A DNA stretch of 64,000 nt from Neoechinorhynchus agilis (GCA_051530055.1 CM121342.1:62001-126000), one strand, 5' to 3'. Positions 1 through 11,953 are shown, numbered from the stretch's first letter. A program made the numbers and translations. Notes: generated from the sequence alone by a model not told the origin.

Positions 1-189
1 AACGAGGAACGTCTCGCTCACATGACCTACGCCGATGATGTTATCCTCCTGGCCGACGACGCTGAAAGCCTGCAGAAGATGATTGAGATTTTACAAGTGA
101 AGTTGGCATTGAAGAGGCTATGTCTTAACGCTTCAAAATGCCTGATATATAGGCAGACGGTAAGACATTTAGAGGAGCAAAACGCTTGA
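1..189 (+). mobile_element. R2-like LINE reverse transcriptase scrap (motif C)
   Basis: An open frame enters from the left edge and ends at a stop near 187-189. It reads AHMTYADDVILLADDAESL, the catalytic YADD box of a LINE reverse transcriptase followed by the helix that normally comes next, and then a KLALKRLCLNASKC stretch matching the region before the thumb in the other R2-like copies here (compare the YADD stretch near 8600). Only about 60 residues are present, so this is the end of a piece lying mostly outside the window. It stops where minus-strand LINE-J sequence begins. Assignment to R2 rather than another LINE clade rests on similarity to the copies inside this window. Confidence 0.75.
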
Positions 190-740
190 ATGTGAGAAAT
201 TTCGTTAGAAGTGATTGAGGGTGTCGATGAATGTGTAATGATTCTAAGATCATCAGCATGCATGAAGTATTTAGAATAAGATCGTTCAGAAAAATGTTGA
301 AAAGAATGGGGGAGAGAACAGCCCCTTGGAAAAACTCCCTTCTTGATTGCTAAGGTGTTCGAGGCGATGCTCACTATTTCGATAAATTGTAATCTATTGT
401 TTAGAATGCTTAGATGTTCAAGACCAAGAGAGTGAAGATTTGCTATCATTGTATCAATCTCCTGTGATGCCATTTGTAGATTGGCTGAGGTAGGATGTTA
501 GATGCCGATAATGGTTAAATTTCGGCTGCCTGGGCGAAGTTTGAGAGAGAGCGTTATGTTGATTTATTCTGAGTATGGTGATGGGTAAGGAGTTGAGGGA
601 GAGAGGGAGTAAGGGAAGGTCGGACCCAATGAAAATGGTGACGTGGAAAGACGTGTAGCCAAGGATCAAAGCGGTGACGGAATTGGAGGAGTGTAGCTAT
701 GTTTCCACAATGACTAGAATGTCTCCGTTGGTGGTAGTGG
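180..740 (-). mobile_element. LINE-J (Jockey/CR1-like) endonuclease start and RT remnant
   Basis: On the minus strand, bases ~740-610 read NGDILVIVET followed by a stop where Trp is expected, then LHSSNSVTALILGY. This is the N-terminal part of an APE-type endonuclease and matches DILVITETWLSP in the better copy at 14646-16555. After a large internal loss, bases ~473-190 read LAIKKGVFPRGCSLPHSF and HADDLRII, degenerate forms of the RT motifs GVPQGSxLSPxLF and YADDxxI. The copy therefore has an internal deletion spanning most of the endonuclease and RT fingers, plus in-frame stops. It is non-functional and old. Confidence 0.65.
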
Positions 741-2130
741 CTGAAGGTGAAGGATGATCTATTTTTGGTAACAAAATTCTTATGTCAGTGAAAGAAAATG
801 GAGGGAAATGGCTGTTTGAAAGAGCTTGAAGGGGGATGTAGTTTGCGAGAGTTGATTGTTGGGAGTGTTGGGTGGATATGTTTCTGAGCGGATTTTGAGC
901 GAGTGGCAATGTTTGATTCTGCCAACGTACAGTTGTGAATTTTGGAGATGTCCAAAAATTTACATGTGAGTGTTGAGAGTATGTTTTGGATTGTAATAAG
1001 TTAGCGGAAGGGGAGAGAAGACGGTTATGCATAGGCGAATGATGGATGGAATTTACAGTTTGAAGTTAGCGGTCTTGGTATATTCGGTACGGTAGGGAGG
1101 AATTGACAAGTAAGAAGCGCTTTTGAAGAAAGGAGGATGCGGTGTTTGGAAGATGGAAAGTGATTTTGAATTGACGATTAAGGGAGTTTTTGGAGTTTTT
1201 GTTGGGGATGCGCTGAAAGGAGACCGGGGAAGAAAAATAAAAAAGAATGCAGGAATGAGCTGTCGACAGACAGTATTAAGGTGATGAATGTAGTGTTTCT
1301 GAAGGTCTAATTTGGATAATGTTGTGATTTCGGGGATACTGGAGAGGAAGATGTTATGTGTAGTTCCGTAGTTGAATGATATATTATGATAGGGTTTGTT
1401 GCTAGAGGCCTGTTCCGGTGTTTGTTGAGGAAGATTGGTTTTGCGATAGGCATCAGTGGTAGAGGTGTATGGATGTTTTCGAACTAAAGGTCTTGTGGGA
1501 GAATTTTTTGCGTAAATAATCAAAGAAGGCGGGGAATTTTAATATAGTTTGGTGGACAGTTTTGAGCGAGTTAGGTGGAGAGTTTTGAGAGCTTCGAAAA
1601 GTTTGGGAGCAGGTGGGGATTTTTAGGAGAGGTGGGGCGAATTCAGAGCAACGGGAGATGATGGCAGGGGTGGAGAAGGTGTATCATTACCGAAATGAAT
1701 CACAGGGGTGATTGTTTTTGAGAGTATTCCTCCTGTTGTTCTTGTTTCCAGTCGTTCAGACGTTTCTTCGATCTTTTGTTTGACCGTAGCTATCTTGGTA
1801 GTTACTGAAGGTGAATCGCTTTCGCTTTTCCTATCGTTACCTTTTATTCAATTCACAATATCATACTCCACAGCAATTTTAGGGTCAAGTACTACATGCT
1901 GAGTATCCTCTAAGGCTGGTTGGTACCAAATCCCAAGTAATTGTCGAAATATTCGCAGTGACCGCTTCACTATCCGATTTCAGTAAACCTTTAATTTGTT
2001 TCTTAGAATTCACCTTTGAATCCCTTGCCTGTCACATTTTTGACTTCGACCAAATGTTTAATCTTACGGGCTTCAATTTCGAACTGAATAGCCTCCGCTA
2101 ATATATTTATAACTGTGCTCATGGCTTCAA
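741..2130 (-). mobile_element. LINE-J 5' region with ORF1-like disordered protein remnant
   Basis: Upstream of the endonuclease start the minus strand stays partly open and is strikingly pyrimidine-rich, so the plus strand is G+A-rich. Open stretches cover ~1523-1053 (156 residues, rich in Pro, Ser and Thr), ~1880-1640 (segment KIEETSERLETRTTGG) and ~2130-2020 (MSTVINILAEAIQFEIEARK, with coiled-coil spacing). Together they resemble the poorly conserved ORF1 of a Jockey-type LINE: a helical coil followed by a proline-rich tail. No zinc knuckles were seen. Several stops interrupt it. The call rests on position directly upstream of the endonuclease and on composition, not on recognisable domains. 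Confidence 0.4.
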
Positions 2131-2599
2131 TTAGTGAACCCTTTAGAGTTTAAGTAACTCGTTCAAAGCACTTATTTGGGGCGACATCTAGCTGATAACG
2201 TTGACGAAAAAAGAAAGAAGATGTTAACCGTGACGTTTATAGGACGCTGACGAGCGAGAACGTTGTCGAGAGAGAAACAGATCTTCTATCGTTTTTCACC
2301 AAAAAATCCGTCTCGATGTATTTCATTCCCTCCAAGCAAAGGGAGAGCAATTGGGCACCAGTTTTGGCATGTCCAAAAGGAACAGTAATAAAAGAATCAT
2401 ACTCGGTGGAGTTGAAATGTGGTAGTCAATTATAAAATTCAGATATATTATGAATTATTTTCGTTTCTTGTAATAAGAAAATCAAAGTTCTAAGGATGCG
2501 AACAGTAGTCATCTCGAAAGTGTCTGGAGGCTACCACCATAGCGATTGAAATCACTTGGCCCGATTTCCGAGAATTTAGAAAAACATGATTTTAATCGT
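2131..2599. other. No gene seen; holds a 120-bp segment shared with 38568-38690
   Basis: This stretch has no convincing open frame. Bases ~2277-2400 match ~38568-38690 closely in the same orientation (shared cores GCAAAGGGA and AGCAATTG). In both places the minus strand could encode a short peptide around QLLSLCLEGM, but the frames are broken. It is probably a scrap of an interspersed repeat present at both sites. Confidence 0.4.
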
Positions 2600-4445
2600 G
2601 AAAAGTGATTAAAACTCCTGCCTCAAAATGTTTTATCATTTCGTAGCAACTTTGAAGCACCATGGATTTAATTCAGGTGTCTTTATTGAACTTCAATCTT
2701 AACACCAAGTGTCAAAATTCAAAAAGTTACAAGAAACTGCTATTGCAGATTAATTCAGCGTCAAAACTGGTTCTAGAAAAGTTAAATTGATCTAAAATTT
2801 AATGATGCTTTAATATCAATAATCAAGGTTATTAGTCTCAAAATTGAACAAGGAATAACTACAGAACCATGACAACTATCGCAAATCCGAATACAGATTT
2901 GGAATCAGCGCGTTAAGGTGTACTAAACGAACATGATTAATAAACTACAGATGTATTATTAGCATCGGAAATCGCATTATCATATTAGGTCAATAGTCAC
3001 AAGAGTGAAAGATCAATAAATTTGCAAGATTCATGAAAATCTATTAAAACCATTAAAATTAGCGAATCTGATATGCTAAGAATGTTTTATCATTTCGTGG
3101 CCACTTTGAAGCACCATGGATTTAATTCAAGTTTCTTTATTGAACTTCAATCTTAAAACTTAGTGTAAAAATTCAAAAAGTTACAATAAAACCGTTATTG
3201 CAGGTGAATTCAGCGTCAAAAGTAGTTCTAGAGAAGTTAAATATATTTAAAATTTATTGATGTTTTAAAATCAATAATCAAGGTTATTGGTCGTCAAATT
3301 GAACAACGAATAACTACAGAACCATGGCAGCTATAACAAATCAGAATACAGATTTCGAATCAGCGCGTTAAGGTGTACCAAACAAACATCATTAATAAAC
3401 TACAGATGTATTATTCGCATCGGAAATCGCATTATCATATTAGGTCAATAGTCACAAGAGTGAAAGATCACTAAATTTGCAAGATCTTTTAAAATTGGAT
3501 AACACCATTGAAATCAGCGCGTCAGATATGCTTAAACTGATATATCATTTTGTTACCACTTTTAAGCACCATGGATATAATTGAGGTGTCTTATATGAAC
3601 TAGAATCTTCAAACTTAGTGTCAAAATTTAACAAGCAACAAGAAACCGTTATTGCAGGTGTATTCAGCGTAAAAAGAAGATCTAGAAAAGTTAATTCTAT
3701 CTTAAATTTATTGATGTTTTAATATCAATAATCAAGGTTATAGGTCAAAAAATTGAACAACGAATAACTCAAGAACCATGACAGCTGACGAAGATCCGAT
3801 TACAGATTTGGAATCAGCGCGTAAGGGTGTACTAAATGAGCGGATCTAGCAAACTACCGCTGTATTATTCACGTCGGTAATCGCATGATCATATTTGGTC
3901 AAAAGTCACAAGGATGAAAGATTATTAAATTTACAAGAATCATTAAAACATGATAACACCATTGAAATCAGCGCGTCAGATATGCTCAAATTGATATATC
4001 ATATTGTTATCACTTTTAAGCACCATGGATATAATTCAGGTGTCTCATATGAACTAGAATCTTAAAACAAAGTGTCACAATTTAACAAGCAACAAGAAGC
4101 CGTTATTGCAGGTGTATTCAGCATAAAAAGTAGGTATAGAAAAGTTAATTTGATTTGAAATTTGTTGATGTTTTAATATCAATAATCAAGGTTATAAGTC
4201 TCAGAATTGAACAACGAATAACTAAAGAACCATGAAAGCTATCGCAGATCTGAACACATATTAGGAATCAGCGCGTAAAGATGTACTAAGATGTACATAA
4301 TGAACTGATTTAGGAAACTACAGCTATATTATTCACGTCCGTACTCGCATGATAAAATTTGGTCAAAGGTCACAATAGTGAAAGATCACCAAATTTGCAA
4401 GATTCATTAAAATTAAATAGCACCATTGAAATCCGCGCGTCAAAT
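2600..4445 (+). repeat. Satellite A: ~454-bp tandem repeat, about four copies
   Basis: A long unit recurs with clear landmarks: the start TTTATCATTT...ACTTT...GCACCATGGAT at 2629, 3082, 3538 and 3992 gives spacings of 453, 455 and 454 bases. Internal landmarks such as CAAGGTTAT, GAATCAGCGCG and GTGAAAGATCA repeat in the same order in every unit. Copies differ by scattered substitutions and small indels. There is no coding potential. The same unit occurs inverted at 14029-14645 and 62050-63570. The right end passes directly into the 92-bp array near 4446. Confidence 0.92.
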
Positions 4446-7400
4446 ATGGTAAAATTTATAAACATTACCAATCAAATAAAGATTCGAAATTTGAAAACGC
4501 ATTCGTGTGGCTACCCCTCAGTGCTTAACTTCAATTTAGGCGCGCTTTTGGAAAACATTATCAATCAAATAAAAATTCGAAATTATAAAACGCATTCGTG
4601 TGCTCACTCTTAGTAATTTACTTAAATTAGAAGCACTTTTGGAATACATTATCAATCAAATAAAGACAAGAGAACACAAAATTCATACGTGTACTCACTC
4701 TTAGATCTTTACTTGAATTTATACGCGCTTTTGGAAAACATTATAAATCAAATAAAACCTCGAAATTTTAAAACGCATTCGTGTGCTTCCGCTCAGTGCT
4801 TAACTTTAATTTAGGCGCGCTTTTGGAAAACATTATCAATCAAATAAAAACGAGAGATTACTTAATGAATACGTGCACCCACTCTTGGATCTTTACTTTA
4901 ATTTAGACGGGCTTTTGGAAAACATAATATATCAAATAAAAATTCGAAATTTTGAAACGCATTCGTGTGCTCATTCTTAGTTCTTTACTTAAATTAGATA
5001 GACGCGCTTTTAAAAAACTTTATCAATCAAATAAAAACAAGTTTTTACAAAATGCACACGCGTACTTACTCTTAGATCTTTACTTTAATTTAAACACGCT
5101 TTTGGAAAACATTTTCAATACAATAAAAATTCGAAATTTGAAAACGCATTCGTGTGCTCATTCACAGTTCTACACTTTAATTTAGACACGCTTTTGGAAA
5201 ACATTATCAGTTAAATATTATCTCGAAATTTGAAAACGCATTCGTGCGCTCGCTCTTAGTGCTTCAATTAAATTAGACGCGCTCTTGGAAAACATTATCA
5301 TTCAAATAAAAACAAGAGATTACAAAATGCATAAGTGTACTCACTCCTAGATCTTTACTTCAATTTCGATGCACTTTTGGAAAACATTATCAATCAAATA
5401 AAAACTCGCAATTCTAAAACGCATTCGTTTGCTCACTCTTAGTGCTTGACTAACTTAGACGCGCTTTTGGAAAACATTATCAATCAAATAAAAACAAGAG
5501 ATTAAAAAATTCATGCGTGTACTCACTCTTAGATCTTTACTTGAATTTAGACGCGCTTTTGGAAAACATTATCAATCAAATAAAATCTCGAAATTTGAAA
5601 ACGCATTCGTGTGCTCACTCACAGTTCTACACTTTAATTTATATACGCTTCTGGAAAACATTATCAATTAAATATTATCCCGAAATTTGAAAACGCATTC
5701 GTTCGCTCGCTCTAAGTGCTTCAATTAACTTAGACGCGCTTTTGGAATACATTATCAATCAAATAAAAACAAGCGATTACAAAATGCATACGTGTACAAA
5801 CTTTTAGATCTTTACTTTAATTTGGACACGCTTCTGGAAAACATTACCAATTAAATAAAGATCCGAAACTTGAAAACGCATTCCTGTGCTCACTCTTAGT
5901 GCTTCACTTAAATTAGACGAACTTCTGAAAAACATTATAAATCAAATAAAGACAAGAGATTACAAAATTCATACGTGTACTCACTCTTAGATCTTTACTT
6001 GAATTTATACGCGCTTTAGGAAAAAATTATCAATCAAATAAAGACAAGAGATTACAAAATGCATTCGTGAACTCACTGATACATCGTTACCTTAACTTGG
6101 ACACGCTTTTGGAAAACATTATCAATCAAATAAAAGCAAGAGATAACAAAATGCAGACGTATACCCACTATTAGATCTATACTTTAATTTAGACGTGCTT
6201 TTGGAAAACATTATCAATCAAATAAAAACTCGAAATTTGAAAACGAGTTCGTGTGCTCGCTCTTAGTTATACACTTAAATTAGACGCGCTTTTGGAAAAC
6301 CTTATCAATAAAATAAAAACAAGAGATTACAAAATGCATACTTGTGCTCGATGTTAGATCTTTACTATAATATGGACGCGCTTTTGCAAAACATTATCAA
6401 TCAAATAAAAATTCGAAATTTGAAAACGCGTTCGTGTTCTCACTCTTAGTGCTTCACTTAAATTAGACGCGCTCTAGGAAAACATTGTCAATCAAATAAA
6501 AAGAAGAGATGACAAAATGCATACGTGTACTCACTCTTAGATCTTTACTTTAATTTAGACGCGCCTTTGGAAAACATTATTAATATAATAAAATCTCGAT
6601 ATTTGAAAATGCATTCGTGTTCTCACTCTCAGTGCTTAACTTTAATTTAGGCGCGCTTTTGGAAAACATCATCAATCAAATAAAAATTCGAAATTTGAAA
6701 ACGCATTCGTGTGCTCACGCTTTGTGCTTAACTTAAATTAGACGCGCTCTGACAAAACATTGTCAATCAAATAAAAACAAGAGATAACAAAATGCATACG
6801 TGTACTCACTCCTAGATCTTTACTTTAATTTAGAAACGCTTTTGGAAAACATTATCAATGAAACAAAAATTCGAAATTTGAAAACGCATTCGTGTGCTCA
6901 CTTTTAGTGCTTCACTTAAATTTGACGAACTTTTTGAAAACATTACCAATCAAATAAAAAAAGAGATTTGAAAACGCATTCGTGTACTCACTGTTAGTTC
7001 TTCACTTAAATTTAGACGCTCTTTTCGAAAAGATTATCAATCAATTAAAAAAAGAGATTTTAAAACGCATTAATGTACTCACTCTTAGTGCTTAACTTTA
7101 ATTTGGACGCGCATTTGAAAAACATAATCAATCATATAAAAGCTCTTGATTAAAAACGCATCCGTGTACACACTCATTGATCTTCTCCTAAATTTAGACG
7201 CGCTTTCGGAAAACATTATCAATCAAATTAAAACTCGAGATTTGAAAATTCATTCGTGTGCTTATTGTTTGTGGTTAACTTTAATTAAGACGCGCTTTTA
7301 TAAAATATTATCAATACAATAAAGACCAGATTTGAAGACGCATTCGTGTACTCACTCTAAGATCTTCACTTTAATTTAGGCGCGCTTTTAGAAAACATTA

Positions 7401-7932
7401 TCTATTCAATAAAAACTCGAGATTTGAAAGCGCACTCGTACACTTACTCTCAGCGCTCCACATTAATTTAGACGCGCTTTTGGAAAACACTATCACTATA
7501 ATAAAAACTGGAGATTTGAAAACGCATTCGTGTACCCACTCTTAGTGCTTCGGTGTAATATAGAGGCGCTTTTGGAAAACATAATCAGTAAAACAAAAAC
7601 TCGAGATTTGAAAACGCATTCATTTACTCACTCATAGTACTTTGCTTTAATTTAGACGCGCTTTTGGAAAACATTATCAATGCAATAAAAACAAGAAAAT
7701 TTTTTACGCATTCGTGTACTCACACCTTGTGCTTCACTTCAATCTAGACGCGCTTTCGGAACACATTTTCAATCAAATAAAACAAGAGATTTGAAAACGC
7801 ATTCGTTTACTCACTCTTTGTGCTTCGCTTTAATTTGGACGCGCTTTTGGAAGACATTATCAATTTAATAAAAACTGGAGATTTGAAAACGCGTTCGAAT
7901 ACTCACTCTTTGTGCTTCGCTTTAATTTGGAG
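4446..7932 (+). repeat. Satellite B: ~92-bp tandem array, about 38 monomers, alternating types
   Basis: The core GCGCTTTTGGAAAACATT recurs every ~91-92 bases (for example 4542, 4633, 4725), followed by ATCAATCAAATAAAA, a variable half, then CTCACTCTTAG. Through much of the array two monomer types alternate: one reads TCGAAATTTGAAAACGC and the other AAGAGATTACAAAATGC, giving a ~183-bp dimeric higher-order unit. Toward the right end the alternation fades. The repeated AATAAA in each monomer is a property of the unit and not evidence of genes; short open frames here are chance. The array ends against an R2 copy at ~7932. Confidence 0.93.
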
Positions 7933-9440
7933 CAGAAATAAAATTTGTAGAGATCGGGTGAAGGGGTTGATTCCGCGAGCTTCTTATAGTCGTTAGATTC
8001 GCTTACCAGCCTTTTCAACGCGTTGGAACGATTCGCCATCTCTCGCAGGGCTATTCGTCTCGAATCGATAACCGAGAGCAAGATGGATTTAAACCCGAGT
8101 CCGTCTCTAGAGAGTGGTAGGAAGATTACTCCGTCGTTCAAGTAGTGAGGTAGGAAAAGCAGCCTCTTCAAACGGACTCTCCAGTACTGATCCAAATATG
8201 TTAAACTCGTCAGTGAAATATCTTGCGCTGCTTGAAGTCTGAAAAGCACGCTTGGGAGGCCGTAGTCGTTTATTAAGTGTGCCGACTAAGTAGGGCTGAG
8301 GCCGGTTTGTCTTGTAGCTCTAAAGAGATCGTCGATGGCTTTCTTCATAGATGGAAGGTCGGTATCCTTAAATGGCGTTCCGCCCAAGTACTTGATTGGA
8401 TCGCCGTCGAGTATGGTATTAATCGTATCCGTTCCAACCTTGATGCTAGGACGATACTCAATCACCATTTTCCATTCCTGAAGTTTTGGATGCAGGATGC
8501 GCACTTCTGCGCACTCAACGACAGTCCCATTGAGCCCAAGAGGTCGACTGTAAGGCCTATCGTATGGTTCAGTTGCTCCGCATTGTCTGCCATGATTAGC
8601 ATGTCGTCGGCGTATATTAGATGCGATATCCTGCCTGTGCCAAGGTCTATGCCTATGTTGTCCTGTCCGAGCTTACCAACTAGCGTGTCGACGCAGGCGG
8701 CGAATAAGAACGGTGACAGTGGATCGCCTTGTGTTACCCCTCTAGAGATCCTAATCGGACCGATTGGTTTGCTAGCAGGATGGTTAATAGAGGTCTGTCC
8801 GGTGTTTAGCATATTTCTAACATATCGCTTGATGTAATGCGGGCAACCAAGATTCGTCAGACCGTTGACAACCGCACCGTGGCACACCGTATCAAACGCG
8901 GACTTTATATCCAGAACTGCGAGAGCTAGTGGACGTTTGTTAGACCTTGTGTAGCGGATAATGTTTCTTAACGTCATTAAATTGGTTAAGCATGCAGCTG
9001 AGCCGAACGCTGTCTGACCCCCCGAGAAACTTGTCGAGTTTCCCAGCCTTGACAAAACGATCCTGTGAAGCACTCTCAGTAAGATCGAAGACATTGTGAT
9101 CGGACGCCAATCTCCGATAGTTCCTATGGATTCGTCGTTCGCACTGTTCTTAGGTAGGAGGACTGTTTTGCACATGTTCCACGAGCGAGGGCAATCTCCG
9201 CATTGCAGTATCGCATTGAACAGGACGCACGCGAAAGTCAGCTTATTATCGAACCGACTTATGTCTCTGAGTGAGATTCGGTTGGAACCGGGCGAAGACG
9301 ACGACTTCACTCCCCTCATTGCAAGACGTACTTCCTCGATTGAAACTGGCGGAAAGGGGATTGCCGGTTCTAAAACCCGCGGGTACGACGAGTCGGGTTC
9401 GTGACCTCCGAAGAGTTGTTTGAAGTGGTCAGCGACGAGC
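7932..9440 (-). mobile_element. R2-like LINE copy A, truncated at both ends (RT core to thumb)
   Basis: The minus strand encodes the pre-RT region through the thumb of an R2-like protein: IEEVRLAMRGVKSSSSPGSN, then the main RT frame (9319-8462), then a -1/+1 frame change into 8504-8286, then the thumb segment YWRVRLKRLLFLPHYLNDG at 8249-7935. The zinc knuckle and endonuclease that should follow are absent; the sequence runs straight into satellite B. At its 5' side it is fused to the C-terminal end of R2 copy B near 9440. It therefore lacks the DNA-binding N-terminus, the endonuclease and 3' UTR. Confidence 0.88.
8462..9319 (-). CDS. R2-like reverse transcriptase core (copy A)
   Basis: This is the longest open frame of R2 copy A, 285 residues. 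It contains the RT palm motifs in order: ALAVLDIKSAFDTV (motif A, first catalytic Asp) near residue 135, RGVTQGDPLSPFLFA (motif B) near 205, and LIYADDMLIMAD (motif C) near 240. The fingers segment WRPITMSSILLRVLHRI is well preserved. In intact R2 proteins this domain reverse-transcribes the element's RNA at a nick in 28S rDNA. The catalytic residues are all present, but the frame is cut off from the rest of the protein, so it is a domain fossil. Confidence 0.85.
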   Translation of the reverse strand: MRGVKSSSSPGSNRISLRDISRFDNKLTFACVLFNAILQCGDCPRSWNMCKTVLLPKNSANDESIGTIGDWRPITMSSILLRVLHRIVLSRLGNSTSFSGGQTAFGSAACLTNLMTLRNIIRYTRSNKRPLALAVLDIKSAFDTVCHGAVVNGLTNLGCPHYIKRYVRNMLNTGQTSINHPASKPIGPIRISRGVTQGDPLSPFLFAACVDTLVGKLGQDNIGIDLGTGRISHLIYADDMLIMADNAEQLNHTIGLTVDLLGSMGLSLSAQKCASCIQNFRNGKW

Positions 9441-10370
9441 GAGGGTTTTGGCTACTACCTCTTTGATGCACTTATAGTATGCTTCTTTTTGTGCAGCGAT
9501 TTCTTCGGCTCTGGTTTTTGTTGTTTCATAATAAACGGCGAAATCAATTATGTAAGCACGTTTCTCCGAGTTTTCGATTAGTATCAAATCGGGCTTATAA
9601 AGCCGTCCTCCGGGGTCGTGCACTCGGTTATCTGTGTGACATTCATAGCGTGAGCCCCACCGTTTTTTAACGCCCATATAAAGCGTTTCTGCACCGCGTC
9701 GTGGCGCTCAATCATAGCCTGTGTGATTCTAATGCATTCGTTGAATGCATGTAGTTGGCTCTCGATTTGTGCTGTGCAATGTCTGCATTTTTTGTTCTGT
9801 TTTTGTCCATTCGCTGCAGGTTTGCGCCCACCTCAAGCATATTGTATCTTGTCTTTACCAGTTCGACGTATTGGTGATGATTGTCCTGCCGGTAGCGGAA
9901 TGATAATGTCTAGTGGTCGAAATGGCCGTTGGTAAAGGCATCGATTCCTTGCGACTGTGTTGAAGTCTGTCGCCACTTATTCTCCTGATTTCGTATGAAA
10001 TATTGGTGCATTGTTTTTGATGATTTATTGTAAGATGCACCGCCAATAGTTAAGAGATAGTTGTCGATCTGTGTTTTTTGCTTCGTTTCCTTAATGAGTT
10101 CCGGGTAGCGACGCTCCACTGCATTAAGACAATTCAAACGGGCTGTCAGTATTGAGTACTTGATGGAAGTGAAACCAAGCCCTCCTCTGCTCAATGGTAA
10201 AAACATGATCCCGTCATTTGTTGAATGCGGCAGGAACAGCAGTTTTTTTAGTCGAGTCCTCCAGACATGCTCTAATTGCTCAAGGGCCGTGATGGAAAGA
10301 TCGTGGGCAGCTTGAAGCGACGAGATTAAGGCAAATATTCCGTAATCATTTAAGAGATGAGCCGATTGTG
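9430..10370 (-). pseudogene. R2 thumb, zinc knuckle and restriction-like endonuclease remnant (copy B)
   Basis: Thumb sequence (FLPLSRGGLGFTSIK) is at ~10206-10160. The CCHC knuckle KKCRHCTAQIES...H...C is at ~9800-9740. The endonuclease core reads RLYKPDLILIENSEK and AYIIDFAVYYETT at ~9610-9510; the PD and following D are the PD-(D/E)XK-type catalytic residues known from R2. Three frames are used, so at least two frameshifts separate the parts. Other copies in this window continue with HDVKTIGLAVGTRGTY after the endonuclease core; here that tail is missing because copy A begins. Confidence 0.82.
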
Positions 10371-10375
10371 TTGGG

Positions 10376-11953
10376 CTAAACCCTGTTTTTTTTCGTACAA
10401 TTGAAAAGCCAATTAACTTCTTCGATCGCAGATGATACTTCGGAATTTTTCCAAGGCCTGTTGCCCAAGTACTTAACGTTGTCTCCGTCTAGGATTGTGT
10501 CAAGTTCAACGTTGCCTATTTTAACAGCAGGTACCACGTCGATCACCAACTTGTTATTCACAAAACGGTGCGAGTAAGAACGGCATTTGCTTGGTGAGGG
10601 TTGCAGTCCCTTTTTGGCGAGGCCTTCATGAATTATATCTAGCATTGTTTGCAGCTCTGAGGGATTATCCGCCATCAGTAGAATGTCGTCAGCATATACT
10701 AGCTGGTTTATCCGCCCAAATTTGGTTGAGCATCCGGTCCCTAACTTATCTACTTGGCGTAGTACATCATCGATACAAAGTGCAAACACTAGAGGTGAAA
10801 GCGGATCCCCTTGTTTGACTCCCTGACGGAATGCGATGGGGTCGGAAGGTTTTGCGCTTGAGAGGTGAACCCTTGTATAAGACGATACGAATATTTCCAT
10901 TAGGTAGCGTCGTAGATGGTCAGGACATCCATGCTGGAATAAAGCTTCGTTTATTGTGCGGTGGCTCACTGTATCGAAAGCGGCGGTAATGTCCAATATA
11001 GCAAGTGCCATTGTTTTCTTTTCAAGTCGTTTAGCTTTTACACATTCCTTCAATATGAAAGAGTTCGCGAGACATGCCGAACTGTCGGAAGCTGATTGGC
11101 TGGTATGTAGTTCGATTGACTTCTTAAGCCGCTCAGCAATGAGTCGGTGAAAAATTCTTAAAATAACCGACGAGATTGTTATGGGCCTCCAATTCGCTAT
11201 CGATTTTAACTCTTCGTCAGTCTTCCCATTTTTTGGCAGCAATAATGTCTTATTCTCTAGCCACGCGCGAGGAGGTTTTCTTGCTTGTAGAATAAAATTG
11301 AAAAGCGTGGTTAAGCCGGCCAGGTGTTTATCAAATGCTCTTATGCTCCTTACTGAAACTTTGTCGACACCTAGTGCGCTGTTGGATTTGATACCTTTCA
11401 TTACCGCCTCTATCTCTTCGGCCGTGACGGCGTGCCAGAGCTCTGGTATGCCTGGTTGGTGTTCCAATCGTGGCGCCGGAATGTACTCATGTGTTCCTTC
11501 AAAGACAGAGCGTAGATGCTGCACTATCGAGTCGGAGTTGTGTGTCGGTTGGCGTCTTTCATCGGATTTGAATATCTGATTTGCCAGACGGCTGGTGTTA
11601 TTGAAGTACAGGGCTCGATAGCGTCTTCGCATAAGTTCCAGTGACTGCCTTCTGTTTAATCCGCGTGAGCGCTCGCATGGGTAGCATCCTGACTCGTCAA
11701 TCCAAACATTATAAGACGTTTTTGTCACTACTCGGGACCGAATACGTCTGGGATTTTCCGAGTGTTCGGTGTTTACTACGAACTCACAACGGTAGGCTGA
11801 GGCTGCACTCCACAGAATGAATTCCTTCGAGATTTCCTGGTCCCTTTGAAGCCCAGTAACCATCTCCTCCAAGTTAACGTTCGCGTCTCGTATATTTCCT
11901 GCGATTCTCTGAAAATGCTCGGGGTCCCCGTTTATTTTATCCAATTCCTCCAC
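10376..11953 (-). CDS. R2-like reverse transcriptase (copy B)
   Basis: An open frame of 525 residues, the longest R2 frame in the window. Residues ~60-160 are the basic pre-RT linker (LMRRRYRALYFNNTSRL). Fingers: NWRPITISSVILRIFHRLI. Motif A ALAILDITAAFDTVSH lies near residue 320, motif B RQGVKQGDPLSP near 380 and motif C LVYADDILLMAD near 420; the GLQPSPSKC stretch that follows is typical of R2. All three catalytic aspartates are present. The frame begins at an internal Met after a frame change and ends at a frame change before the thumb, so the natural protein was one much longer chain. Confidence 0.88.
   Translation of the reverse strand: MEELDKINGDPEHFQRIAGNIRDANVNLEEMVTGLQRDQEISKEFILWSAASAYRCEFVVNTEHSENPRRIRSRVVTKTSYNVWIDESGCYPCERSRGLNRRQSLELMRRRYRALYFNNTSRLANQIFKSDERRQPTHNSDSIVQHLRSVFEGTHEYIPAPRLEHQPGIPELWHAVTAEEIEAVMKGIKSNSALGVDKVSVRSIRAFDKHLAGLTTLFNFILQARKPPRAWLENKTLLLPKNGKTDEELKSIANWRPITISSVILRIFHRLIAERLKKSIELHTSQSASDSSACLANSFILKECVKAKRLEKKTMALAILDITAAFDTVSHRTINEALFQHGCPDHLRRYLMEIFVSSYTRVHLSSAKPSDPIAFRQGVKQGDPLSPLVFALCIDDVLRQVDKLGTGCSTKFGRINQLVYADDILLMADNPSELQTMLDIIHEGLAKKGLQPSPSKCRSYSHRFVNNKLVIDVVPAVKIGNVELDTILDGDNVKYLGNRPWKNSEVSSAIEEVNWLFNCTKKNRV

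Noticed and set aside
1708-1902. Plus-strand 64-residue frame
   Set aside because: Antisense to the LINE-J ORF1-like remnant; no motif.
4359-5185. Small plus-strand frames within satellite B
   Set aside because: They arise from the repeat unit and recur only where the monomer happens to lack stops.
4446-7932. CRISPR-like array
   Set aside because: The unit is a continuous 92-bp satellite with diverging monomers, no spacer logic and no cas genes, in a eukaryotic context.
8277-9404. Plus-strand frames of 186 and 102 residues
   Set aside because: Antisense shadows of the R2 copy A RT.
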